In this document: positions 55,402 through 63,253 of the stretch, piece by piece
Position numbering within the stretch: position 1 is the first letter of the stretch
How the letters are laid out: each line of letters begins with the position of its first letter
NCBI RefSeq assembly: GCF_006516955.1
Contig: NZ_VHLG01000004.1
Span: 248,001 to 312,000, forward strand
Direction: 5' to 3'
Length of the DNA: 64,000 nucleotides
Source: Martelella alba
GTDB lineage: Bacteria > Pseudomonadota > Alphaproteobacteria > Rhizobiales > Rhizobiaceae
Program-made: the position numbers and the translations under genes
The notes under the pieces: model-generated
Databases searched by the model: none
Told to the model about the DNA's origin: nothing
Seen by the model: only the letters and a program-made list of their open reading frames with translations

Positions 55402-56691
55402 TCAATCGAGAAAGCCGAACAGCCTTGGCAGGGTCAGGCTCAGAGCCGGAACATAAGTGATCAGGAAGATAACCGCCACCTCAACCGCAAGAAAAGGCAG
55501 AGCTGCACGTGCGACCGTTTCGACCCTGAGTTTCGAAACGGAAGATGTAACGAACAGAACCAGCCCCATGGGCGGCGTCAGCAGGCCGACCGTCAGATTC
55601 ACCGCCATGATGATGGCGAAGTGCACCGGCTCCACGCCCATGCCGGTAAAGACCGGTCCCAGAATCGGTCCGAGCACGATGATGGCAGGCCCGGCATCGA
55701 GAAACATGCCGACAACGAACAGTAACAGGTTGATCAGAAACAGCAGGATCAGCGGATTATCGGACAGAGCGAGCACGAAAGAAGCCAGCATTTCCGGCGT
55801 ATGAGCCAGCGAGGCCACCGTCTTGAAGGCCATGGCCGCGCCCACCAGCAGCAGCACCACGGAGGATGACAGCGCCGAACGGGTGAGAATGCCCGGCACA
55901 TCGCCTATTTTCAGCGTGCGCATGACGAAAAAGCCGATGACAAAGGCATAGGCGACAGCGATGGCCGAGGCTTCGGTCGGTGTGAAAACGCCGCCAAGAA
56001 TGCCCCCCAGAATGATGACCGGCGTCATCAGCGGGAAGAAGGCCTTGAGGCTTGCCCGGCCGCGCTCACGCAGGCTTGCCCGCGCTGTCGCTTCCGGCAG
56101 GCCGGCGCGGTCCGCCATCAGCCGGACCACCACCATCAGCGCCAGGCCGATCAGGACACCCGGCACGATCCCAGCCAGAAACAGCGCGGCAACGCTTTCC
56201 CCCATGACATAGGCGTAGATGATCATGATGCCCGATGGCGGGATGATCGGACCGATAATGGCGGAGGCTGCGGTCACGGCGGCAGCAAACTTGCGGTCAT
56301 AACCCTGCTTTTCCATGGCTGGAATCAGCATCGAACCAAGTGCCGAGACATCGGCGACCGCAGACCCGGAAAGCCCGGCAAACAGCATTGATGACAGGAT
56401 GTTGACATGGGCCAGACCGGCGCGGAAATGACCGATCATGGCCTGTGAGAATTCCACCAGGCGCTCGGTGATCCGCGCCCGGTTCATCAGTTCACCAGCC
56501 AGCATGAAAAAGGGCACAGCCATCAGCGGAAAGCTGTCCATGCCGTTATAGACATTGCGATAGAGCAGCACGATGTCGCGTTCCTGCCCGTTCAGCGCCA
56601 GCAGCACGGCCGGTGCTGCCACAAGGGCAATCACGATCGGCAGGCCGAGAAACATCAGCACCAGAAACAGCGGCAGAAACAGGCTCAGCAT
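55402..56691 (-). CDS. dctM: TRAP transporter large permease DctM
   Basis: A 429-residue, roughly 12-helix permease that couples uptake to a sodium gradient. The typical opening is LFLPLFLVLMFLGLPIVIAL, followed by GMDSFPLMAVPFFMLAGELMN, ADVSALGSMLIPAMEKQGYD and IIGPIIPPSGIMIIYAYVMG. I start at ATG 56691, which overlaps the dctQ stop by one base; the frame opens to 57093 inside dctQ. It ends 51 bases before dctP. Confidence 0.94.
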   Translation of the reverse strand: MLSLFLPLFLVLMFLGLPIVIALVAAPAVLLALNGQERDIVLLYRNVYNGMDSFPLMAVPFFMLAGELMNRARITERLVEFSQAMIGHFRAGLAHVNILSSMLFAGLSGSAVADVSALGSMLIPAMEKQGYDRKFAAAVTAASAIIGPIIPPSGIMIIYAYVMGESVAALFLAGIVPGVLIGLALMVVVRLMADRAGLPEATARASLRERGRASLKAFFPLMTPVIILGGILGGVFTPTEASAIAVAYAFVIGFFVMRTLKIGDVPGILTRSALSSSVVLLLVGAAMAFKTVASLAHTPEMLASFVLALSDNPLILLFLINLLLFVVGMFLDAGPAIIVLGPILGPVFTGMGVEPVHFAIIMAVNLTVGLLTPPMGLVLFVTSSVSKLRVETVARAALPFLAVEVAVIFLITYVPALSLTLPRLFGFLD

Positions 56692-57281
56692 CACTCCGTC
56701 TCCAGCCCGATCACCGGCGCCAGCGGATCGAGCCGCTCTGCGCCACCGGCCAGCACCACCAGCTGGCGCAGCATCAGTTCCAGCGAAACAGAAAGCATGG
56801 CCGTTACGCCAACCGCAAGCGAGGCCATCATCGCCGCACGCGGCACGCGGATCCAGACGGAGAAATCGAACGCACCCGGTACTTTCAACGCCGGCATGGC
56901 AAAGCGGCCGCCAATGCCGCCCACCTCGGCCCAGCCAATCTTGGCGGCGAAGGCAAACAGAATGGCGGAAAATACGAGCAACAGCAAAGAGAGCAGGCTG
57001 GCGAGACGCTGAGGCAGAAAGCGGGTGAGCATATCGATGCTGACGAAACCGCCGTGGCGCCAGGCGATCGGCGCCATCAGCCCAACCATCCACAGCATCA
57101 AAAAGCGCGACAGTTCTTCCGTCCAGCTCAGTGCGTCATTCAGAAGATAGCGGAACACGACCTGGGTCAGGATCACGAAAACCATGACGCCAAGCGCAGA
57201 GGCAGCGATATGGCGAAAAACCTTAAGCACTATGGTGTTCAGCACGCCCCACAGATGAGAGAGCGCCACGAGGACATGCAT
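56691..57281 (-). CDS. dctQ: TRAP transporter small permease DctQ
   Basis: A 196-residue, four-helix small subunit. The helix 2 region QVVFRYLLNDALSWTEELSRFLMLWMV is the family hallmark (R-Y-L, W-T-E-E). I chose ATG 57281 (MHVLVALSHLWG); the frame opens to 57347. It is the first gene of the TRAP operon. About 215 bases upstream, before tRNA-Leu, contain its promoter; I saw no regulator nearby. Confidence 0.92.
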   Translation of the reverse strand: MHVLVALSHLWGVLNTIVLKVFRHIAASALGVMVFVILTQVVFRYLLNDALSWTEELSRFLMLWMVGLMAPIAWRHGGFVSIDMLTRFLPQRLASLLSLLLLVFSAILFAFAAKIGWAEVGGIGGRFAMPALKVPGAFDFSVWIRVPRAAMMASLAVGVTAMLSVSLELMLRQLVVLAGGAERLDPLAPVIGLETE

Positions 57282-57497
57282 CGCGTCTTTCCGTTTCGAG
57301 TTCCTTAAAAGCGCGGCGACTATGCCGCAATTGCCTCGCCAATACAAAGGAATAGCGACGATTTGCAGGGCTACAAACAGTTTTGACGGGTAAAATCAAA
57401 GCGCCGCAAACCGTGAGCCGAAACTCACCGACCGGTCTATCGCAAGGCTGATTTGTCAGGAAAAAGAAAGATTTGTGTGCTTTCACACAAATTGAAC

Positions 57498-57584
57498 TGG
57501 TGCCCAGAAGAGGACTCGAACCTCCACACCCTTGCGAGTACCAGCACCTGAAGCTGGCGCGTCTACCAATTCCGCCATCTGGGC
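57498..57584 (-). tRNA. tRNA-Leu (CAG)
   Basis: A class II tRNA on the minus strand. The acceptor GCCCAGA (5' end 57584) pairs with TCTGGGC, discriminator A and encoded CCA (57498-57500). The anticodon arm CCAGC-TTCAGGT-GCTGG gives anticodon CAG. A long variable arm (TACTCGCAAGGGTG) is present, and the T loop is GGTTCGAGTCC. It is 87 bases long with CCA. Confidence 0.95.
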
Positions 57585-57698
57585 AACGAGGAGCGATTTA
57601 GAGGGCCAGCACGGGGAAGTCAACAGGCTATTTGACGTTTTCGTGTCAATTTTTTCTCTGACACGAAATTCTTGCATGAAAGCCGTTGAAAACCCCGG

Positions 57699-57989
57699 TC
57701 ACGCCGGATCGGAACGATCGACATGTCCGAGATCGCGATCCGGGTCGACCACATCACGCACCAGCTGCTTCAGCTGCTTCGGGCTTGGAAAGCCGCCATC
57801 GCGCTTGCGTTCCCACACCAGCTTTTCATCGACATAGATCTCGAAAATGCCGCCCGATCGCGGCTCAAGCGTCACCGCATGCAATTCCTGCGAAAATGTC
57901 GAAAGCAGTTCCTGCGCCATCCAGGCCGAGCGCATCAGCCAGTTGCACATGCTGCAATAAACGAACCGCACTGAAGGCTTACCGGTCAT
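57699..57989 (-). CDS. SelT/SelW/SelH-like (Rdx family) protein
   Basis: A 96-residue thioredoxin-like protein with a CxxC (Cys 12 and 15, VYCSMCNW) and the family's GGIFEIYVDEKLVWERKRDGGFPSPKQLKQLVRD. This Cys-containing form corresponds to selenoprotein W in animals; no selenocysteine is needed here. It is divergent from the amidotransferase gene across 131 bases. Confidence 0.9.
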   Translation of the reverse strand: MTGKPSVRFVYCSMCNWLMRSAWMAQELLSTFSQELHAVTLEPRSGGIFEIYVDEKLVWERKRDGGFPSPKQLKQLVRDVVDPDRDLGHVDRSDPA

Positions 57990-58120
57990 GATCTTTCCTT
58001 AACTTGAGTTTTTTAATCCATATTATTCGGACACAATCATGGCAATGTGAAATTGACGAATCCGCTTGCCCGGTTAGGGGGGCCATGCTTTGTGTTTCAG
58101 CCAAAGACTGGAGTTTTGTC

Positions 58121-58819
58121 ATGCGTGTCGCAATCGTTGAGAATATGGATGCCACCGGCCTTGGCACGGTTGGCGCGGCGTTGAGCGAGGCCAATGCCGA
58201 GATCGCCATTTTCCGACCGTGGCAGGATGATCCGCTGCCCGCGCCTGATTCCGATTTTGACGGCCTCGTCGTCTTTGGCGGTGAGCAAAATGCTGTTGAC
58301 GACGCGGCGCATCCCTATCTGCCCGCCCTTGCCGGGCTGATGCGCGACTATGTCGAGAGCGGACGCGCCGTCATCGGCATCTGTCTTGGCGGCCAGATGC
58401 TGGCCCGCGCCTTTGGCGGGCGCAACATTATCGGCGGCGCCAGCGAATTCGGCTGGAAAGCGATTGCCCTGACGGAGGACGGCAAGGCCGATCCGGTGCT
58501 CTCCGCTGCAGGCAACAGCTTTGCAAGCTTTCAGTGGCATGACGATACCTTCACCCTGCCAGCAGGGGCGACACGGCTTGCCGGCAATTCCAGCGTCATG
58601 AACCAGGCCTTCCGCATCGGCCGGGCAGGCTATGCGACACAGTTTCACTTCGAGGCAGACCGCGCGCTGGTGAAGGAATGGAGCGCCCATTTCGCCAAAG
58701 CCGTTGCCAGACATGATCCCGACTTCATGCAGCATTACGAGGCACTGTCCGATACGCTGGGGCGACAGGCCGACCAGGCGGGCCTGGCACTGGCACGCGC
58801 CTGGGTGAAAATCATCTGA
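58121..58819 (+). CDS. Class I glutamine amidotransferase-like protein
   Basis: A 232-residue GATase1 protein. The nucleophile is C88 in VIGICLGGQML, and the His/Glu pair is in TQFHFEAD (H176, E178). It resembles the stand-alone GMP-synthase-like amidotransferases thought to act on gamma-glutamyl compounds. TGGAG precedes ATG 58121. The frame opens to 58004. A decayed GFA gene follows after 25 bases. Confidence 0.88.
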   Translation: MRVAIVENMDATGLGTVGAALSEANAEIAIFRPWQDDPLPAPDSDFDGLVVFGGEQNAVDDAAHPYLPALAGLMRDYVESGRAVIGICLGGQMLARAFGGRNIIGGASEFGWKAIALTEDGKADPVLSAAGNSFASFQWHDDTFTLPAGATRLAGNSSVMNQAFRIGRAGYATQFHFEADRALVKEWSAHFAKAVARHDPDFMQHYEALSDTLGRQADQAGLALARAWVKII

Positions 58820-58844
58820 TCACCAAGCCCAGGGGGAGGAAAAC

Positions 58845-59096
58845 GTGGAGGCTGCGATTTTCGAGGGCGGCGGCTTTTGCGGCGGCATTCGTTTTCGCAT
58901 GCATGGACGGCCGGTGTTCATTCACGCCTGCCATTGCAAAGACTGTCAGCGTCGGACCGGCGACGCTTTTGCCATGAACGGCCTGCCCGAGAATGCGTGC
59001 AACTTTGCCTAATGTGACGACATGAAGCAGGACTGGTTGCCGGAAAGCCTCGCCCGGCGCGAAGCCGCGCGCCACAAAGCGAACGCAAAGCGCTGA
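58845..59096 (+). pseudogene. Decayed GFA (glutathione-dependent formaldehyde-activating-like) gene
   Basis: Translating from GTG 58845 (AGGGGGAGG just before) gives a good GFA N-terminus: GGGFCGGIRFRMHG and HACHCKDCQRRTGDAFA with the zinc-binding Cys pattern. It reaches a TAA at 59010-59012 after only 55 codons. The same frame then continues to 59096 with DDMKQDWLPESLARREAAR, which looks like the normal C-terminus of the family. The middle third is missing, so I read it as an in-frame deletion plus a stop. Intact members are about 120-140 residues. Confidence 0.7.
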
Positions 59097-59174
59097 AATC
59101 TTTTGATCGCGACAGGATGCTGTTGCAATTTGAAGCCAGATGATAACAATCATCTACAAACGAAACACGCTCGA

Positions 59175-59687
59175 ATGAGACTGCCCGTGAAAACGAAAAC
59201 CGCTGTGCTCGTGGCCGGATTTGCAAGCCTTCTTGCTGGCTGCTCGACCTATCAGACGCCATCGCCAAGCCAGGGCATGCCGACCTATTCGCCGGCCAGT
59301 GCGGTGGACGGACAGTGGCTGGACCAGAATGGCATTGTTTCGATCTTCACCAACGGACAGTTCCAGACCCGCACCGCCGACACCAATCAGATGCTGGCAT
59401 CCGGCACCTATACCGATCTCGGCAACAATGTCATCGAGATCGACCTGACTTCTGTCATCCGCCAGACGAAAGCCCGGGTCAACTGCGCCGTGGTCAGCTC
59501 CTATCTGATGAACTGCACCCCCAACCAGGGCGCCCAGTTCCAGCTCTACAAGCCCGCTGCCGCACCGCCCGGCTATGTTCTGCCTTCCGCAGCCGCTGCT
59601 GCAGGAACAGGCGGCGACACGGCAACCGGTGCGTCTGACTTGCCGCAGCCCTATACGCCGCCGACCTATAATTCGACATCCATGTGA
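59175..59687 (+). CDS. Omp10-like outer membrane lipoprotein
   Basis: A 170-residue lipoprotein with signal peptide and lipobox LLAGC (cysteine at about 23). The domain has VDGQWLDQNGIVSIFTNGQFQTR and EIDLTSVIRQTKARVNCAVVSSYLMNCT, matching my memory of the rhizobial and Brucella Omp10-type lipoproteins. The C-terminus is a Pro/Ala/Gly/Thr-rich tail. ATG 59175 or GTG 59187 could be the start; neither has a strong ribosome binding site. A repeat and a terminator follow. Confidence 0.8.
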   Translation: MRLPVKTKTAVLVAGFASLLAGCSTYQTPSPSQGMPTYSPASAVDGQWLDQNGIVSIFTNGQFQTRTADTNQMLASGTYTDLGNNVIEIDLTSVIRQTKARVNCAVVSSYLMNCTPNQGAQFQLYKPAAAPPGYVLPSAAAAAGTGGDTATGASDLPQPYTPPTYNSTSM

Positions 59688-59698
59688 TGGCGATAGAA

Positions 59699-59946
59699 GG
59701 CCGCCCGCAGGCGGTCTCCAACTGCTGAAAAGTCGTTCAGATTGCCTGTTCGGGGTGGAATGCCTGCCCCCTCCGTCGTCATCCCCGTGCTTGTCACGGG
59801 GATCCAGAATCATAAGATACTGAATAGACGGGTTCTTTCGCCGCGCGGACGCGCGTCGGCTGGATGCCTGTGACAAGCACAGGCATGACGCCAGAAGACG
59901 GGGGCCAGGTTTGTCAGCAGCCTGAAGGCCGCCCACGGGCGGCCTT
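59699..59946 (-). repeat. Complex palindromic repeat element, copy B
   Basis: About 250 bases between the lipoprotein gene and convergent gabD, the reverse complement of the element at 54003-54260. The core at 59778-59889 shares GCCGACGCGCGTCCGCG, two stems (ATCCCCGTG/CACGGGGAT and TGCCTGTG/CACAGGCA) and outer CCACCCC-AACAGGCA blocks. Its right edge is the terminator at 59927. Confidence 0.8.
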
Positions 59947-59950
59947 TTTT
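59927..59950 (+). terminator. Intrinsic terminator of the Omp10-like gene
   Basis: Perfect stem GGCCGCCC-AC-GGGCGGCC (59927-59944) followed by six T residues. It is positioned as a plus-strand terminator, about 240 bases after the lipoprotein stop and at the end of repeat copy B. Confidence 0.8.
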
Positions 59951-59959
59951 CATTCGGCC

Positions 59960-61444
59960 TCAGGCAATACCGCCAAGGCAGATATATTTCAGCTCCGTAT
60001 AGTCATCGAGACCATATTTGGAGCCTTCGCGACCGGTACCGGACTGCTTGATCCCGCCAAAGGGTGCAACCTCGGTTGAGATGAGGCCGGTATTGACGCC
60101 GACAATGCCATATTCCAGCGCCTCGGCCACGCGGAAGATCTTGGCCATGTCTTTCGAATAGAAATACGAGGCCAGGCCAAACTCGGTATCATTGGCCATC
60201 GCCACGACATCTTCTTCCGTCTCGAACCGGAACAGCGGCGCGACCGGTCCGAAGGTCTCTTCCCGCGCACAGGCCATATCACCGGTAACCCCGGTCAGGA
60301 TCGTCGGTTCGAAGAACAGGCCGCCGAGATCATGCGGCTTGCCGCCAAGCTTGACGGACGCGCCTTTCGACACCGCATCCTCGATATGCTCCTTGACCTT
60401 TTTCACCGCATTTTCGTCCACCATCGGGCCAATCTCGACATTTTCGGCCAGACCATTACCGACCTTCAACCCGGCAACCCGCGCAGCCAGCTTTTCGGCA
60501 AAGGCATCATAGACCGCAGACTGGACGTAAAGACGGTTGGCGCAGACGCAGGTCTGGCCGGCATTGCGATATTTCGAGGCAATGGCACCTTCGACCGCAG
60601 CATCGAGATCAGCGTCATCGAAAACGATGAATGGCGCATTACCACCAAGCTCCAGTCCCATCTTCTTGATCTGCTCGGCGCCCTGACGCATCAGGATCCG
60701 GCCGACATTGGTCGAGCCGGTGAAGGTAATCTTGCGAACACGCTCATCGTCGGAAAACACCTTGCCGACCATCGACGAATGCGTTGAGGTCAGCACGGAG
60801 AGCACACCGGCAGGAACACCGGCGCGTTCCGCCAGAACGGCCATCGCAAGGGCCGAAAGCGGCGTCTGCTGTGCCGGTTTGGCAACCATGGCGCAACCTG
60901 CCGCCAGCGCCGGTGCCATCTTGCGCGCCAGCATGGCATTGGGGAAATTCCACGGCGTGATCGCACCGACAACGCCCACCGGCTGGCGGATGACCAGCAG
61001 GCGCTTATCCGCTTGATGGCCGGGAATGATGTCGCCATAGGCGCGCTTGGCTTCTTCGCCAAACCATTCGACATAGGCGCCGCCATAAAGGATCTCGCCA
61101 CGTGCCTCGGCAAAGGGCTTGCCCATCTCCATCGTCAGGATCGTAGCCAGATCATCGGCATTCTCAACCATCAGGTCGTAGAGGCGGCGCAGGATCGCAG
61201 CCCGTTCCTTGCCGGTCTTCTTGGCCCAGGCCTTTTGCGCTTCATAGGCCGCCGTAATGGCCTGATCGAGCACGGTCTCGTCGATATCAGGCAGAACCGC
61301 CAGTTCTGCGCCATCGGCCGGATTGGTGACAGTAAAGGTCTGATGCACCTCATCAGCGCTGAGCCACCGTCCGGCGACAAATGCCGCGTCAGCCGCCAGT
61401 GAAGGATCTTTCAGCCTGTTTTTCAGTTCGCCAGCAATCGTCAT
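59960..61444 (-). CDS. gabD: NAD(P)-dependent succinate-semialdehyde dehydrogenase
   Basis: A 494-residue aldehyde dehydrogenase with the GabD pattern. The catalytic Cys is about 299 (NAGQTCVCANRL), and the general-base Glu is in LELGGNAPFIVFDDAD. The cofactor loop is FTGSTNVGRILM, and FGGIKQSGTGREGSKYGLDDYTELKYI is the GabD C-terminus. GGGAG lies just before ATG 61444; the frame opens to 61486. No transaminase is adjacent, though an aminotransferase lies at 49.3 kb. It likely oxidises succinate semialdehyde to succinate. Confidence 0.92.
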   Translation of the reverse strand: MTIAGELKNRLKDPSLAADAAFVAGRWLSADEVHQTFTVTNPADGAELAVLPDIDETVLDQAITAAYEAQKAWAKKTGKERAAILRRLYDLMVENADDLATILTMEMGKPFAEARGEILYGGAYVEWFGEEAKRAYGDIIPGHQADKRLLVIRQPVGVVGAITPWNFPNAMLARKMAPALAAGCAMVAKPAQQTPLSALAMAVLAERAGVPAGVLSVLTSTHSSMVGKVFSDDERVRKITFTGSTNVGRILMRQGAEQIKKMGLELGGNAPFIVFDDADLDAAVEGAIASKYRNAGQTCVCANRLYVQSAVYDAFAEKLAARVAGLKVGNGLAENVEIGPMVDENAVKKVKEHIEDAVSKGASVKLGGKPHDLGGLFFEPTILTGVTGDMACAREETFGPVAPLFRFETEEDVVAMANDTEFGLASYFYSKDMAKIFRVAEALEYGIVGVNTGLISTEVAPFGGIKQSGTGREGSKYGLDDYTELKYICLGGIA

Positions 61445-61706
61445 GTCTTCTCCCTTCGCCAAATGCCCTGAAGCGAAATCGCACACCGCAGAATTCTTTG
61501 TTCAACACCGATGAATTCAGCTATTTCGCGCGTGCGCACATTAATATTTCGAAGCTTCGTCGACAAATGGCGCATTCTTGTCAACCATCAATCCGCTGCA
61601 CAAGGCAATCCTATCGCATAAACTTCATGCGGCAAGACTGAAAACCCTGAAAAAGCCTGCTATAGCTTCTGCAACGAAACGAAGCGCAACAGCCGAGAGT
61701 TCCACC

Positions 61707-61949
61707 ATGCAAACCATTTTCGTCCAGTTCAAATGCCTCTCCGGCACGGCCTATGATGTCGCCGATCTCATCGTGCGTACGCTGGAGGAAACATCGGAGA
61801 TCTACTCCACCTCTGGCCATTACGATCTTCTGGCCAAATTCTATCTGCCCAAGGACGCCGATATCGGCCATTTCGTCACCAGCAAGCTGCAGACGATTGA
61901 GGGCGTGAAGGATACATTCACACTCGTCACCTTCAAGGCCTTTGCCTGA
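61707..61949 (+). CDS. Stand-alone Lrp/AsnC ligand-binding (RAM) domain protein
   Basis: An 80-residue protein consisting only of the effector-binding domain of Lrp/AsnC regulators, with no HTH. Family marks are TIFVQFKCLSGTAYDVADLIV, EIYSTSGHYDLLAKF and EGVKDTFTLVTFKAF. Similar small proteins occur in many alphaproteobacteria. The frame opens at 61578, but ATG 61707 matches the family start. It is divergent from gabD across about 260 bases. Confidence 0.88.
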   Translation: MQTIFVQFKCLSGTAYDVADLIVRTLEETSEIYSTSGHYDLLAKFYLPKDADIGHFVTSKLQTIEGVKDTFTLVTFKAFA

Positions 61950-61960
61950 CTGAAACCGGG

Positions 61961-63106
61961 TCAGAACCCGCGATAGGCCCGCGGTGCCAACAGAAAGCTG
62001 ACCACCAGCATCGGCAGCAGCAGCAGGAAGGTCACAGTCAGCCCGAAAGCTTCGGCAACCGTTCCCATCAATGGCGGAATGCCGATGGTGGAGATGAGCA
62101 GCGCCAGCGACATGGCGGCCAGATTATCGGCCGCCGAGCGCCCCGGAAGCTGGGCGACGGCGGCAACGGCGAGCGGCATGTTGAGCGCGATCCCCGCGCC
62201 GATGACCGTCAGGGCAACCGCACCGGTGAAGACCCCCGGCACGGCGACAAGAAAAATGATGCCGCAAAAGACGGATACGACCGAGGCCTGCAACAGGCGC
62301 ACCGACGAGAAACGGCCGCGCAGCTGATCACCGAGCATCCGCATCAGCCCCATGGAGGCCGTGAAACAGGCAAACAATAATCCTGCCGTTGCCGGGTCGG
62401 CACCAATCACCGAGCGGATGTAGAAGATCCCCCAGTCATAGATCGTGCCCTCCGCAATCGCCAGGCCAAAGACAATGGCGCAGACCAGAAGCACCGCCTT
62501 GCCGGGCAGGACGAAGATCCGTCGCTTGCCACCTTCATCGGCTGGCTGCGGCGCCAGGGACGGCAAAAGCTTCAGCTCCACGGCGGCCAGAACAACGATC
62601 AGAGCGGAAATGATGGACAGATGAATAAAAGGCGCCACGCCGCGACCGGCCATAAAGCCGCCAAAGAGCGATCCCAGAAGCAGGCCGATTGACCAGAAAC
62701 CATGACTGCGCGACAGAACCTTCACACCGGCAAGCCGCTCCGCCTCCATGGCGACCATATTCGCCGCAACATCAAGCAGCGTCCGCACGAAACCAAAAAT
62801 CACGAAACAGATGAAGAACCACTGATAGCTGACCACACTCATGATCGGCATCAGCGGGCACATGGCGGCCAGCGAAATCGCCGCCGTCACGCGCGGGCTC
62901 AGGCGGTTTGTCACCCGGCCGGCAATCGGCAGCGCCGCCAGCGTGCCGATGGACGCACCGAAAATCGCCACGCCGAGCGCAGCTTTGCCAATCCCCATCG
63001 CGCCGGCGATTTCCGGCATCCGGATGAAGAGCGAGATGTACAGAAGGGCGTTGCCCAGGAACAGAAGTGCCGGCGGCAGAAAATGGGGCATGGCAAAATG
63101 CTTCAT
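61961..63106 (-). CDS. Major facilitator superfamily transporter
   Basis: A 381-residue, 12-helix MFS permease. The typical loop after helix 2 is visible (LPIAGRVTNRLSPRVTAA), as is a mid-protein AGVKVLSRSHGFWSIGLLLGSLFGG segment seen in sugar/drug MFS of the YbjJ type. The start ATG 63106 (MKHFAMPHFLPP) is used; ATG 63091 is possible. It converges on the RAM-domain gene with 11 bases between. The substrate is unknown. Confidence 0.86.
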   Translation of the reverse strand: MKHFAMPHFLPPALLFLGNALLYISLFIRMPEIAGAMGIGKAALGVAIFGASIGTLAALPIAGRVTNRLSPRVTAAISLAAMCPLMPIMSVVSYQWFFICFVIFGFVRTLLDVAANMVAMEAERLAGVKVLSRSHGFWSIGLLLGSLFGGFMAGRGVAPFIHLSIISALIVVLAAVELKLLPSLAPQPADEGGKRRIFVLPGKAVLLVCAIVFGLAIAEGTIYDWGIFYIRSVIGADPATAGLLFACFTASMGLMRMLGDQLRGRFSSVRLLQASVVSVFCGIIFLVAVPGVFTGAVALTVIGAGIALNMPLAVAAVAQLPGRSAADNLAAMSLALLISTIGIPPLMGTVAEAFGLTVTFLLLLPMLVVSFLLAPRAYRGF

Positions 63107-63253
63107 CGGGCCGGAGCGGCCGGGCGCGTTTTAAGGAATTGGGGAGCAGATCGGCAATCAATGAATGACCCGCTACCCTAGCCTGTTACACTGCGTTTCC
63201 CCGCCTTGCAAGACGGCACGATGCTAAAGATTTTGCCTGCCTCTCACGCATTT

